This document shows, piece after piece, positions 47,305 to 56,640 of a DNA stretch of 64,000 bases. Positions within the stretch are counted from its first letter, which is position 1; every line of letters starts with the position of its first letter. Source of the stretch: Marinobacter sp. S6332 (GTDB taxonomy: Bacteria; Pseudomonadota; Gammaproteobacteria; Pseudomonadales; Oleiphilaceae); NCBI RefSeq assembly GCF_023016045.1, contig NZ_JALKAP010000004.1, positions 186,001 through 250,000 on the forward strand. The letters run 5' to 3'. The notes under the pieces are model-generated. The model saw only the letters and a list, made by a program, of their open reading frames with translations. It made no database searches and was not told the DNA's origin. The position numbers were made by a program, and so were the translations under genes.

Positions 47305-47373
47305 CTTCTTCCTAAGGCTAGCATCAGGCTCTTGAGTTTGGTGCGCGATTCAGGCTTAATGCCGAATCAATGC

Positions 47374-47450
47374 GGAGCGGTAGTTCAGTTGGTTAGAATA
47401 CCGGCCTGTCACGCCGGGGGTCGCGGGTTCGAGTCCCGTCCGCTCCGCCA
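47374..47450 (+). tRNA. tRNA-Asp (anticodon GTC)
   Basis: 77 bases with encoded CCA. Acceptor GGAGCGG/CCGCTCC, anticodon loop CTGTCAC with GTC, T-arm GGGTTCGAGTCCC. Confidence 0.97.
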
Positions 47451-47458
47451 CTCTTTCT

Positions 47459-47534
47459 GGGTGGTTAGCTCAGCTGGGAGAGCATCGCCCTTACAAGGCG
47501 AGGGTCACTGGTTCGATCCCAGTACCACCCACCA
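47459..47534 (+). tRNA. tRNA-Val (anticodon TAC), copy 2
   Basis: Identical over all 76 bases to the tRNA-Val at 47229. Eight bases after tRNA-Asp, so the three form one transcript ending at the terminator at 47541-47576. Confidence 0.97.
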
Positions 47535-47540
47535 GATTTT

Positions 47541-47576
47541 AAAAAGGGCAAGTCCGATGGACTTGCCCTTTTTTTT
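47541..47576. terminator. Terminator between the tRNA cluster and the FabG-like gene
   Basis: AAAAAGGGCAAGTCC pairs with GGACTTGCCCTTTTT around GAT. T-run on the plus strand and A-run start on the other give activity both ways for two convergent units. Confidence 0.92.
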
Positions 47577-48981
47577 ACTTCCCGATCAGCGATTGACCGC
47601 ACACTCTTACAACGTTCCCGTTAACGCCGCCTGAAGCGGGGCTGCAATACCAAGCAATGGTTTCTGCAACATCTACGGGCAGACCGCCCTGCGACAAGCT
47701 GTTCATACGTCGACCGGCTTCGCGCAAGGTCATGGGCATGGCCGCAGTCATTTGGGTCTCAATAAAGCCCGGGGCTACGGCGTTGATGGTAATGCCATTC
47801 TTTACCTGCTTTGCCATGGCTTCTACATAGCCGATCACGCCAGACTTTGCAGCGGAGTAGTTGGTTTGCCCGAAGTTTCCGGCAATGCCGCTGATAGACG
47901 AAATGCAGACTATCCGTCCACCTTCACGTAGCAGTTCCCGGCTCATAAGCTCGTCGTTAATGTGCTCTTCCGCAGTTAGGTTAACGGCAATGGTCATATC
48001 CCAGAAATGCTCCGGCATGTTGCCCAGAGTTTTGTCCCGGGTAATGCCTGCGTTGTGAATAATCAGATCCACCCCGCCAAAATGCTTTTCGACAAAATCT
48101 GCAATTTTTGCCGGAGCATCTGCAGCGGTAATGTCACAGGCCAAAGCTTTGCCTTTGATTGCACCGATTACTTTTTCCAAGTCTTCCATTGCGGGCTCGA
48201 TGTCCAATCCGATAACCGTAGCGCCATCGCGAGACAAGGTTTCGGCAATGGAGGCACCGATACCCCGCGAGGCGCCTGTGACCAATGCAACTTTCCCAGT
48301 GAGCGGGGCAACCGGGTTTGTGGTGGGTGCGTCAGTGGTTTTGCCAATGCGCACAACTTGGCCAGAAACATACGCGGACCGGGCAGACAGGAAAAAGCGA
48401 AGGCTGGATTCCAGCTGCTTCTCGGCGTTCGGTGCTATCCAAAGTAGGTTGGCCGTGGCACCTTTTTTACCCACTTCTTTACCTAGGCTCCGAGTAAAAC
48501 CTTCCAAAGCTTGTTGCGCTGCGGCTTGTGGTGCTTTGCGGCAGGTCCCGGGGTCCTGGCCAATAACCACAACTCGGGCGTTAGCACCAAGCTTCTTGAT
48601 GGTGGGGTGAAAGAAGTCATAAAGCGCGCGAAGATCGTCTGGGCCTTTTAGGCCGGTGGCGTCAAACACCAAAGCCGAAAATTTGGTTTCGGAAGCTGCC
48701 GCTAAATCCAATGCCTTTGCTTTGTTGCCCGCTTTTGAAGAATCTTCAAGTGTTGCCTTGCCGCTGGCATGGTGCAGTGTTGCAGCGCTGGCACCAAGAA
48801 CACCGCCAACCACCGCTATAGCTTTGCCGCCATTGCCTGCGCCGACCAGTACATCGCCTTCAATAAACGGTTGATCTGCGCGCTTGAGACGCTTGAGGGG
48901 CGCCGGTGAGGGTAGTCCAAGCGTTTGAGCCGCGGTTTTGCCCACGGGTGTATTGACGAGTTTGAGATAGATGTCTGACAT
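47575..48981 (-). CDS. 3-oxoacyl-ACP reductase, long FabG4-like form
   Basis: 468 residues from MSDIYLKLVNTPVGKTAAQT. The C-terminal half is a full short-chain reductase: VTGASRGIGASIAETL, IHNAGITRDKTLG, SAAKSGVIGYVEAMAK with catalytic Ser/Tyr/Lys. The N-terminal half is a second, degenerate Rossmann domain (IAVVGGVLGASAAT, ALVFDATGLKGPDDL). This two-domain form is usual in actinobacteria (FabG4) and in marine gammaproteobacteria, next to a thiolase as here. Thirteen upstream in-frame codons are excluded. Confidence 0.9.
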   Translation of the reverse strand: MSDIYLKLVNTPVGKTAAQTLGLPSPAPLKRLKRADQPFIEGDVLVGAGNGGKAIAVVGGVLGASAATLHHASGKATLEDSSKAGNKAKALDLAAASETKFSALVFDATGLKGPDDLRALYDFFHPTIKKLGANARVVVIGQDPGTCRKAPQAAAQQALEGFTRSLGKEVGKKGATANLLWIAPNAEKQLESSLRFFLSARSAYVSGQVVRIGKTTDAPTTNPVAPLTGKVALVTGASRGIGASIAETLSRDGATVIGLDIEPAMEDLEKVIGAIKGKALACDITAADAPAKIADFVEKHFGGVDLIIHNAGITRDKTLGNMPEHFWDMTIAVNLTAEEHINDELMSRELLREGGRIVCISSISGIAGNFGQTNYSAAKSGVIGYVEAMAKQVKNGITINAVAPGFIETQMTAAMPMTLREAGRRMNSLSQGGLPVDVAETIAWYCSPASGGVNGNVVRVCGQSLIGK

Positions 48982-49211
48982 GGCTTCGTCCTTGTGTTGG
49001 TATGATGAGTGGAGTATCAAAGATTACAGAGTAATGAATCCATCAGCTATGTGATTGACTCAACGCTTATAAGGCATTGTCAGGCATGCCAATGAGATGG
49101 CGGCTGTGGGCGCTAGACTGCATTCATAAACTGCTTACCCGAGTGCAAGCGTGTGGAGGCTGCACCTTCAAGCCCTCGTACTCTGGAACCCAATAGAGAA
49201 AGGATATCATC

Positions 49212-50549
49212 ATGGCACAGGCTCAGAAGTCCAACCAAAAGAAATCCCCAGCCCCTAAAGCCACAGAAGAAAAGGCTAGCGGAGTTCGTCGCGTAGCCAT
49301 TCTCGGTGGCAACCGAATTCCCTTTGCGCGCTCGAACACAGCTTATAGCAAGATTGGTAATCAGGAACTTCTGACATCGGCTTTGCGTGGGCTTGTAGAT
49401 CGTTACAACCTGCAGGATAAACGTCTTGGTGAAGTGGTTGCCGGAGCTGTGATTAAGCACTCCCGCGATTTCAATCTGACTCGTGAAGCTGCGCTGAGCT
49501 GCGGGCTAGCACCAGAAACGCCAGCCTATGATATTCAGCAAGCCTGCGGCACAGGGCTGGAAGCGGCCATTCTGGTAGCCAACAAAATTGCTCTCGGCCA
49601 GATTGAGTGTGGTATTGCCGGTGGGACGGATACCACTTCGGATGCTCCTATTGGCGTAGGTGAAGGTTTACGGGAAATCCTTCTAGATTTGAACCGTGCC
49701 AAAACAACGAGTGACAGGCTCAAAATTCTCAGCCGTTTTCGCCCTTCCCACCTAAAGCCAGAAGTACCTCAAAACGGTGAGCCCCGCACCGGAATGTCCA
49801 TGGGTGAGCATGCTCAGGTAACCGCCAAAGAGTGGGCGATCCCCCGCGAAGAGCAGGACTTACTAGCGTGGGAAAGCCATCAGAAGTTGATGAAGGCGTA
49901 TGAAGAAGGCTTCTTTAACGATTTGATGACGCCGCTGGCTGGTCTTGAAAAAGACAACATATTGCGCCCGGACACCACGCTGGAAAAACTGGCAACTTTG
50001 AAGCCGGTTTTTGATCGTGAAAACGGTACCATGACCGCTGCTAACAGCACTGCGCTGACCGACGGTGCTTCTTGTGTGCTTCTGGCGAGTGAAGAGTGGG
50101 CAAAAGCCAATAATTTGGAAGTAAAGGCGTGGCTGACCTTCTCGGAAGTGGCGGCTGTGGATTTTGTTGATAAAAAAGAAGGCCTGTTGATGGCTCCGGC
50201 TTACGCTGTGCCGCGGGTTCTGGAGAAAGCAGGCCTTAGCCTGCAGGATCTAGATTTCTATGAAATTCACGAGGCGTTTGCGTCTCAGGTTCTTGCAACA
50301 CTCAAAGCTTGGGAAGATCCGGCATTCTGTAAAGATAAGCTGGGCTTGGATAAACCGCTGGGTAGCATTGACCGCGCCAAACTGAATGTTAAAGGCAGCA
50401 GCTTAGCCACAGGTCATCCATTTGCTGCCACCGGCGGGCGAATCGTAGCTACACTCGCCAAGCTTCTGGAGGAAAAGGGAAGTGGCAAAGGCCTGATTTC
50501 AATCTGTGCCGCTGGCGGCCAAGGCATAACGGCTATTTTGGAGCGATAA
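49212..50549 (+). CDS. Acetyl-CoA C-acyltransferase (FadI-like thiolase)
   Basis: 445 residues. Catalytic Cys in DIQQACGTGLEAA (C112), His in YEIHEAFASQ and ATGHPFAATG, and the second Cys in ISICAAGGQG. Cleaves or forms 3-ketoacyl-CoA. A Lys/Ala-rich leader of about 22 residues precedes the domain. AGAAAGGATATC is before the ATG. Divergent from the reductase, with which it probably works in fatty-acid turnover. Confidence 0.93.
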   Translation: MAQAQKSNQKKSPAPKATEEKASGVRRVAILGGNRIPFARSNTAYSKIGNQELLTSALRGLVDRYNLQDKRLGEVVAGAVIKHSRDFNLTREAALSCGLAPETPAYDIQQACGTGLEAAILVANKIALGQIECGIAGGTDTTSDAPIGVGEGLREILLDLNRAKTTSDRLKILSRFRPSHLKPEVPQNGEPRTGMSMGEHAQVTAKEWAIPREEQDLLAWESHQKLMKAYEEGFFNDLMTPLAGLEKDNILRPDTTLEKLATLKPVFDRENGTMTAANSTALTDGASCVLLASEEWAKANNLEVKAWLTFSEVAAVDFVDKKEGLLMAPAYAVPRVLEKAGLSLQDLDFYEIHEAFASQVLATLKAWEDPAFCKDKLGLDKPLGSIDRAKLNVKGSSLATGHPFAATGGRIVATLAKLLEEKGSGKGLISICAAGGQGITAILER

Positions 50550-50640
50550 ATTACACGAAAGCCCGAATAGGCTTTGACAGATTGGCTAAAGCGCCGTAGT
50601 ATGCGCGCCACGGTGATCGAGAGACCACCAACCAGTTTGA

Positions 50641-50717
<77 letters not shown>

Positions 50718-50725
50718 TATAAAAG

Positions 50726-50761
50726 AAAGGCAGATCAGTAACTTACTGGTCTGCCTTTTTT
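50726..50761 (+). terminator. Terminator after tRNA-fMet
   Basis: AAAGGCAGATCAGTAA pairs with TTACTGGTCTGCCTTT (one G.T), then a T-run. Confidence 0.9.
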
Positions 50762-50998
50762 GCATTTGGGGTTTCGGAAAATCTCTGTGACGTATATGTG
50801 ACATATATGTGCCAAACCTTGTGACGCGCAAATTGTGCGCTCGGGCAAGAACGACCGTAAGTCTGTCAGCGTCACGCTCATAAGCCTTTTAGTTTTTAAC
50901 TCAGCCACAGCAAACCCCTCCTTGGAATTGTTGGCGCCACCTCGCTTTGTTACCTACTCGTCTTCCTGATATTCCAGTAAATCGCTGACCACGCCGAC
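50762..50998. other. Intergenic start of the accessory region
   Basis: About 240 bp without a convincing gene. It contains two near-direct copies of GTGAC(G/A)TATATGTG (50787-50813) and a short palindrome, GCGCAAATTGTGCGC (50826-50840). It may include the worn edge of an integrated element, but no tRNA 3'-end duplicate was found. Confidence 0.5.
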
Positions 50999-51274
50999 TT
51001 GACTCTGGAGGCCTGTGCCTACGGCCTGGCTTATCTCGATAAGAGAGACCCTGATGCGGCTCTTGCACTCAGGCATATTTGGACCTGTGCATCGCCCGGC
51101 GCACGCTATGGTGCCAGCCCTGCCATGACGCTTGCCCGCTATGTTCGAGACGCCGATGCCCAGAGTGCCATGGCTGACAATCAGCGGAAGGCCTACCGAA
51201 AGCGTCAGCCAATCGGTTTTGGACGGCTCGGAAACAACGTGTATTGGCGGCCATCGATTGAGGCTCATGGATGA
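50999..51274 (+). CDS. Small protein of an unrecognised family, copy 1
   Basis: 91 residues from a TTG, or 49 from an ATG at 51125. The C-terminal 50 residues (MTLARYVRD, SAMADNQ, YRKRQP, GRLGNNVYW) match those of the gene at 57931-58197. The DNA differs mostly in third codon positions (ACG/ACT, CTT/CTC, GCC/GCT, CGC/CGT), so the protein itself has been kept under selection. Basic, no membrane helix, no family I know. The true start is uncertain and no good ribosome site is seen. Confidence 0.5.
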   Translation: MTLEACAYGLAYLDKRDPDAALALRHIWTCASPGARYGASPAMTLARYVRDADAQSAMADNQRKAYRKRQPIGFGRLGNNVYWRPSIEAHG

Positions 51275-51431
51275 GACAGATGGACAGTACAAGCGAGGGG
51301 TGTGGCACGGTGCGGCTACACCCCTTTTCTTTGTCTGTCGGGGCGTAAGGACAGCACTTCAAATAGGACGAAGGCATTTGCCCGCCAACGGTGCTAAGGT
51401 CAGGAAAAATATAACGTCCAGAGCGAAGGAT

Positions 51432-51974
51432 ATGCCGAAAACCTACTACCTCCACGGCTTCGCTAGCCGCTTCGATATCACCAGCGATAAACTCAAAACG
51501 CTCGCAAGACTTGGCCCCGTGTATGGTCACGACATCGACTACGCCCAGGGCTCGGAAGACGTCATTGAAGATAGCCTGGACAAGCTGATGCAAGTAAACC
51601 CGGATCTTCTGGTTGGGACCTCAATGGGGGGATGGTTGGCGGGGATTTTGGGAGCCGAAACCGGCATTCCGTTTGTCGCCATCAATCCGGTGACGGATCC
51701 GGCTCACACTCTCAAGCCGTGGATAGGGCAAGGTGTGGATCATCAGGGGCAAGCCTATCAACTGACGGCTGAAGTGGTTTCTGGCTACTATCCTTTCACC
51801 CACTATGGCAGCGGGCTCGTGCTGCTAGATCAGGGGGATGAACTGCTTCCCTGGAATGATACCGTAAGAGCGCTTGGGGATTATTTTCCGGTCCATAGCT
51901 TTGAAGGCGGCAGCCACCGGTTTGAGCACATGGAAGAAGCGTTGAAGCTGATTCGGGGGCATGTGAAGGATTAA
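51432..51974 (+). CDS. YqiA-like alpha/beta-hydrolase (esterase)
   Basis: 180 residues. KTYYLHGFASRFD gives the oxyanion region, LLVGTSMGGWLAG the nucleophile elbow with catalytic Ser, and GGSHRFEHMEEALKLI the catalytic His. Matches the UPF0227/YqiA family. ATG at 51432 has GAAGGA just upstream; the frame is open further back but without similarity. Confidence 0.85.
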   Translation: MPKTYYLHGFASRFDITSDKLKTLARLGPVYGHDIDYAQGSEDVIEDSLDKLMQVNPDLLVGTSMGGWLAGILGAETGIPFVAINPVTDPAHTLKPWIGQGVDHQGQAYQLTAEVVSGYYPFTHYGSGLVLLDQGDELLPWNDTVRALGDYFPVHSFEGGSHRFEHMEEALKLIRGHVKD

Positions 51975-51992
51975 AGCCAGTGGGTGCTGAGC

Positions 51993-52151
51993 TTAACGGC
52001 AAGTTGACGGTTTTTCATTCGGTTTCACGGCAGCCGGGTGCGTCAGGGCTTGACCAACCAGATAACCGGTCACTCCACCGACCAACGCCGACACGGGCCC
52101 GATGAGGCCTCCCACCAAGCCACCAACAAACATCAGTACCACGCATTTCAT
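51993..52151 (-). CDS. Small glycine-rich membrane protein
   Basis: 52 residues from the ATG at 52151, behind a strong GGAGGAG site. One hydrophobic stretch with glycine spacing (MFVGGLVGGLIGPVSALVGG) suggests a membrane or glycine-zipper peptide. No known family. A longer frame to 52244 lacks a ribosome site. Confidence 0.6.
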   Translation of the reverse strand: MKCVVLMFVGGLVGGLIGPVSALVGGVTGYLVGQALTHPAAVKPNEKPSTCR

Positions 52152-52246
52152 ACAGACTCCTCCCGCCTTCCTGGCAGCTGCATTAGTCCAAGTATAGGGC
52201 ATTGTGCCCAATGATGAGTTGACCTGTTGATATTGTCTCGCCAAAA

Positions 52247-52266
52247 TACTGTATATTCAAACAGTA
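52247..52266. promoter_or_regulatory. LexA (SOS) box of umuDC
   Basis: TACTGTATATTCAAACAGTA holds CTG-N10-CAG, the LexA consensus, ending 13 bases before the umuD ATG. The operon should be induced by DNA damage. Confidence 0.93.
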
Positions 52267-52279
52267 TTCGGTGTAAAGC

Positions 52280-52717
52280 ATGTCCTGCATTTTGCTAGGT
52301 GACTACGAATCTATCTCACGCCTGAACATCCCGATGTTTCTGGAGCGTGTTTCTGCTGGTTTCCCATCGCCTGCGGAAGACTACGTTGAGAAAACCATCG
52401 ACCTGAACGAGCTGTGTATTCAGCACCCGGCTGCCACGTTCTTTGTGCGGGTTCAGGGAGAGTCCATGGTTGAGGCGGGCATCTATCCTGACGATGTTCT
52501 GGTGGTGGATAGGTCACTGAGGGCTGGGCACGGAGACATTATCATTGCCAGCCTTGAAAGCGAGATGACGGTGAAGCAATTACACATCACTCCGCCACCA
52601 GTGCGTCTTCTGCCGCGAAATGCTGCTTTCCAGCCCATTGTGGTTGAGGGTGACATGGTGATGGAAGTATTCGGGGTGGTCACCAACGTGATCCGTTCGC
52701 TCAAGCGGGGAGGGTAA
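52280..52717 (+). CDS. umuD: DNA polymerase V subunit UmuD
   Basis: 145 residues. Self-cleavage site Ala26-Gly27 in SAGFPSPAEDY; catalytic Ser62 (GESMVEAGI) and Lys99 (MTVKQL). After RecA-stimulated cleavage it joins UmuC. One base separates its stop from the UmuC GTG. Confidence 0.95.
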   Translation: MSCILLGDYESISRLNIPMFLERVSAGFPSPAEDYVEKTIDLNELCIQHPAATFFVRVQGESMVEAGIYPDDVLVVDRSLRAGHGDIIIASLESEMTVKQLHITPPPVRLLPRNAAFQPIVVEGDMVMEVFGVVTNVIRSLKRGG

Positions 52718-52718
52718 A

Positions 52719-54020
52719 GTGGCATCGGTTGGCCGAGTTCAGTCCGTATTCGCGCTGGTGGACTGCAATAACTTTTACGCCTCCTGCGAGAAGCTGTTCC
52801 GTCCGGATCTGCGCAATACGCCTGTGGTCGTGCTATCCAACAATGACGGTTGCGTGGTTGCCCGCTCGAAAGAGTCCAAGGCACTGGGGATAACGATGGG
52901 CGTGCCGGTCCATCACATCAAATCGGAAATTCACCGGTACGGCATTCAGGTGTTCTCATCCAACTACACCCTCTATGGCGACATGAGCCGGCGGGTTATG
53001 ACTACACTCGAAGCCTTGGCCCCACGAGTGGATGTCTATTCCATTGATGAGGCCTTTCTGGATCTCACCGGTATTGACCGGGTAGTGTCCTTTGAGGACT
53101 TTGGCCGAGCAGTCAAAGACACCGTGTATCAGAACGTCGGCTTGCCCGTCTGTGTGGGTATTGCCCCCACGCGAACACTGGCGAAGCTCGCCAACCATGC
53201 CGCCAAGAAATATCCGGCGACCGGAGGCGTAGTGGATCTGACAGACCCAGCTCGGCAACGGCGGTTGATGACTCGGGTACCGGTCGAGGACGTTTGGGGT
53301 GTCGGGCGAAAACTCGGTGCCAGACTTCAGGATATGGACATTGTCACGGCATTACAGTTAGCCGATACCCATCTGGCGACGCTCAGAAAGCGGTTCTCTG
53401 TCGTGCTTGAGCGTACAGCCGAAGAGCTCAATGGCATGCCCTGTGTGCCATGGGAGGATGTGTCGGCCCCTAAGAAGCAAATCATGTGCTCTCGATCGTT
53501 TGGGCAGCCCCTTCAGAAACTGAGCGACCTTGAGGAAGCCGTTGCGCACTTTGCAACACGTGCGACTGAGAAGCTTCGGAAAGGACAGCAATATACTGGG
53601 GAACTTATGGTATTCATCCGAACCAACCCTTTCAAAACGACCGCACCACAGTATTCACGCAGCGCCAGTGTGAAGCTCATTCAGCCTAGCCAGGACTCTC
53701 GGGTTATTGTTCAGCAGGCCTTGAACCTGCTTCGACCGATGTACCGCGAAGGATTTGATTACGCCAAGGCAGGCGTCATGTTGGGTGAATTGGTGGAAGA
53801 AACGGGTGTTCAAGAAGATCTCTTCCAGGCCGCTCTTGAGCAGGCGCCAGATAATGGTAGATCGGAACGCTTGATGGCGGTGATGGACGCCATTAACCGG
53901 AAGTCGAGAGCGACGGTCTACATGGCTAGAGAGGCCGGGCCTGCAGCTTATGCGATGCGGCGGGGTCATTTGTCGCCAGCGTATATGACCTGTTGGGATG
54001 ACTTGCCAAAGGTTCGGTAA
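52719..54020 (+). CDS. umuC: DNA polymerase V subunit UmuC
   Basis: Y-family lesion-bypass polymerase, 433 residues, full length. FALVDCNNFYASCEKLF and YSIDEAFLDLTG carry the catalytic Asp/Glu residues; VGIAPTRTLAKLANHAAK is conserved. The C-terminal little-finger domain and UmuC-specific tail are present. GTG start behind GGGAGGG. Cotranscribed with umuD. Confidence 0.96.
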   Translation: MASVGRVQSVFALVDCNNFYASCEKLFRPDLRNTPVVVLSNNDGCVVARSKESKALGITMGVPVHHIKSEIHRYGIQVFSSNYTLYGDMSRRVMTTLEALAPRVDVYSIDEAFLDLTGIDRVVSFEDFGRAVKDTVYQNVGLPVCVGIAPTRTLAKLANHAAKKYPATGGVVDLTDPARQRRLMTRVPVEDVWGVGRKLGARLQDMDIVTALQLADTHLATLRKRFSVVLERTAEELNGMPCVPWEDVSAPKKQIMCSRSFGQPLQKLSDLEEAVAHFATRATEKLRKGQQYTGELMVFIRTNPFKTTAPQYSRSASVKLIQPSQDSRVIVQQALNLLRPMYREGFDYAKAGVMLGELVEETGVQEDLFQAALEQAPDNGRSERLMAVMDAINRKSRATVYMAREAGPAAYAMRRGHLSPAYMTCWDDLPKVR

Positions 54021-54055
54021 TAAACAAAAGCGAACGTTCGCACTGCGACCTTTAG

Positions 54056-55540
54056 TCATTGCCGTCCCCATTCATTTCCTCCCATTTCAACCAACCGAGA
54101 AGCGGCGCGTCGAAAGGAAAAGGCGAGATCATTGGCAGACGATAATTGTGCCAGCGACACGCCAATTCGACCCGTCGCCGACCACTCATAATATCCTCCC
54201 TCTTTGGTGCGAATCATGGTGGTCGCAAAGGAACTTGAGTTTCCTCCCTTTTCATTGACAATCAATTCTTCATCTCCGTCGCTGCTTTCGACTTGCGCTT
54301 CAAAATCAACAAACAACTCGTCGAGCGGGACTTGTGCCGCCAGCACCAAGCGGGTGCGAGATTCATAACACGCGTCAATGAGGGTCACGAATCGTCGTGC
54401 TTCGTTGAGGTGATTGGTATCCAGTTGGGGGACGCGTTCCATGATGATGACCGGAAATCGGCGGCAGAGAGAAATATAATCGGCCGCCCCGAGCGGTTGG
54501 TAGCACAACTCGGAAAAGTCAAACCAGGCGCACCGGTCATTCACTCGGGTCACCTGGACGGTGCGACCAAAGAGGACGGGAATGATCTCAGCCTCAGTTC
54601 CAGATGCAGTGCTACCAAATATTTTTTCCAACTGCGCCTGCACGTTGTTTTTACTATTATTATCACTATGAACTTTCTTGTTTGACCAAAAATAGGATTG
54701 ACCATCCGCTCGATTTTCACGTCGATAATCCTTGCTGGAATCCTCCATGGAAATAATGTCGAATGTGTGTTTTAGCATGTCTATGAATGGCAAAAAGAGG
54801 GAGCGGTTAATGCCTCCCTCATACAAGGCATCGGGAGAGCGATTCGAGGTAGCCACGACCACCACATTCAAATCCAACAATAATGAAAACAGTCGCTTCA
54901 AAATCAAGGCATCGGCAACGTCTGTCACTTGAAATTCATCGAAACAGAGGAGTTGGGCTTCTTGTGCCAATTGTTGCGCGATGATGGGCATCGCATCATC
55001 TTGTGGGTGTTCCTGTTTGTAGACAAAGATTCGATGATGGACGCCTAGCATGAATTCGTGAAAGTGGACGCGGCGTTTGGTTATGTTTATGTGTTTGCGG
55101 CTGTCATTAGTACAGCAAGCATTATCATCAGGAACAGAAACCGACGCGTAAAAGAGATCCATTAGAAAGCTCTTGCCGACCCCGACCGGTCCATGAATGT
55201 ACATGCCTCGCGGTGGTGGACCAAAAGACCACAAATGGAACTTCTTTCGAAGAAAAGACTGAGCGTGTGCCCAGGATTGCGCCAGTAACCGTAACATTGG
55301 ACTGCTGTTTTTAAAGCTGCTCTCTGTCGGTTCGTCGCTGCGTACTGATACAGGTGGGAGCGAGGTAAGAGAACCGTGCAGGGCATCGAATTTTGCCGCC
55401 AAAGCGACCTGCGCGTCATCTCGTCGCACCTCCCCCGCATCCACCATGCGTTTATACGCTGCTGTCACGGGGCCTGTCGGGAAGGACCGCCAAGCGACGC
55501 GATGTTGTGCTGTCATATTCTTCACCACAGTCTTCATCAT
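54056..55540 (-). CDS. AFG1/ZapE-family ATPase with eukaryote-like features
   Basis: About 494 residues. Walker A GPVGVGKSFLMDLFY, Walker B LLCFDEFQVTDVADA, sensor VVVATSNRSPDALY and C-terminal FSFRRAASRLVEM identify the AFG1/ZapE family. Bacterial ZapE is about 375 residues. Here there are extra low-complexity inserts (NDSRKHINITKRR, SDNNSKNN, ESSDGDEE) and an N-terminal TGPVTAAYKRMVDAGEVRRD region, as in mitochondrial AFG1 of algae and other eukaryotes. I chose the ATG at 55540; a TTG at 55600 is in frame, and GAGGAGG lies about 20 bases before that TTG. Composition and codon use look different from neighbours. Origin by transfer from a eukaryote, or assembly contamination, must be considered. 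Confidence 0.8.
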   Translation of the reverse strand: MMKTVVKNMTAQHRVAWRSFPTGPVTAAYKRMVDAGEVRRDDAQVALAAKFDALHGSLTSLPPVSVRSDEPTESSFKNSSPMLRLLAQSWAHAQSFLRKKFHLWSFGPPPRGMYIHGPVGVGKSFLMDLFYASVSVPDDNACCTNDSRKHINITKRRVHFHEFMLGVHHRIFVYKQEHPQDDAMPIIAQQLAQEAQLLCFDEFQVTDVADALILKRLFSLLLDLNVVVVATSNRSPDALYEGGINRSLFLPFIDMLKHTFDIISMEDSSKDYRRENRADGQSYFWSNKKVHSDNNSKNNVQAQLEKIFGSTASGTEAEIIPVLFGRTVQVTRVNDRCAWFDFSELCYQPLGAADYISLCRRFPVIIMERVPQLDTNHLNEARRFVTLIDACYESRTRLVLAAQVPLDELFVDFEAQVESSDGDEELIVNEKGGNSSSFATTMIRTKEGGYYEWSATGRIGVSLAQLSSANDLAFSFRRAASRLVEMGGNEWGRQ

Positions 55541-55804
55541 GGAACTGATGAGTTTATTAACATGGTGGTTTGGTACGCTAGATTTCTGTATGTGTATCAA
55601 ATTAACCCTGACACACCTCCTCTATTCGGCAAGCCCCGGGTTCTGCCCTGTCGCTGCGAACACTCCTAAGAAAGAGGCTTAATACAGCGGGGGGAGAGCA
55701 TTGCTCCAGCCGCTTGAATGTTCGCTTTGCGACCAGGTTGGCCAACAGGAAACAATTTTCTGAGCCATACTTAAAGACCCTTACCCTCCGAAGAGGGCCA
55801 CATC

Positions 55805-56419
55805 ATGACATTTCCTATCAGCAAAGCTCCCTGGAACAAGGGAAAGCTCGTTGGCCAGAAACTACCGCTTAAACTCGAACAAATATGTGCTATTCGCATT
55901 CGGTTAGAGATTGCTAAGAATATCCGAGAGCTGGCGATGTTCAACATGGCAATTGATTGCAAACTCCGGTCCTGCGATCTGGTAAAACTCTCGGTTCGAG
56001 ATATTTCCAGAAACGGAGAGGTTCTGGATCGGGCTCAAGTCATTCAGCAAAAAACCAGTCAACCTGTTCAATTTGAGATAACGAAAAAGACGCGCGAATC
56101 GGTCGAAGCATGGATCGAACTTCGCGGACTCTCAGGTATGGATTATTTGTGGCCGAGTCGGATAAGAAAGTTTGACCACATCACCACTCATCAATATGCC
56201 CGTCTCGTCAAAAAGTGGATAACCAGTATTGGACTTGATCCTTCGGTCTACGCAACTCATTCGATGAGACGTAGCAAAGCTACACTGATCTACAAGAAGA
56301 CCAAAAATCTTCGAGCTGTACAGTTGCTATTGGGACACACGAATATGTCGAGCACCGTGCGATATCTTGGCGTCGAAGTCGAGGATGCTCTGGAGATAGC
56401 CGAGAGTATTGAGATCTAA
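55805..56419 (+). CDS. Short tyrosine recombinase/integrase
   Basis: 204 residues covering the catalytic domain only. Arg in CKLRSCDLVKLSVRDI, His-Arg in THSMRRSKATL, HT in LLLGHTNMSS, and Tyr in TVRYLGV complete the set. It lacks the usual N-terminal core-binding domain; such short forms recur in gammaproteobacterial accessory regions. No att site could be linked to it with certainty. Confidence 0.88.
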   Translation: MTFPISKAPWNKGKLVGQKLPLKLEQICAIRIRLEIAKNIRELAMFNMAIDCKLRSCDLVKLSVRDISRNGEVLDRAQVIQQKTSQPVQFEITKKTRESVEAWIELRGLSGMDYLWPSRIRKFDHITTHQYARLVKKWITSIGLDPSVYATHSMRRSKATLIYKKTKNLRAVQLLLGHTNMSSTVRYLGVEVEDALEIAESIEI

Positions 56420-56640
56420 ATGCGTAACTTGGCTCCTTGGTCGCTGGATGTTGCAGACGTTGCCAGATCCGGTCGATGATTACCTTCGGGTTTCGATCAG
56501 GTTTCTCCAGTCGTAAACAAAAGCGAGCACGCGAGTCAGGGCATAAACGAGCGCATTGCACCTCTGCTAACCTATGACTCTTAGCAAAAGGATGGCAATC
56601 TGATAACTGTCTAATCGAAGAATCAACAGGCCGGATTTAG

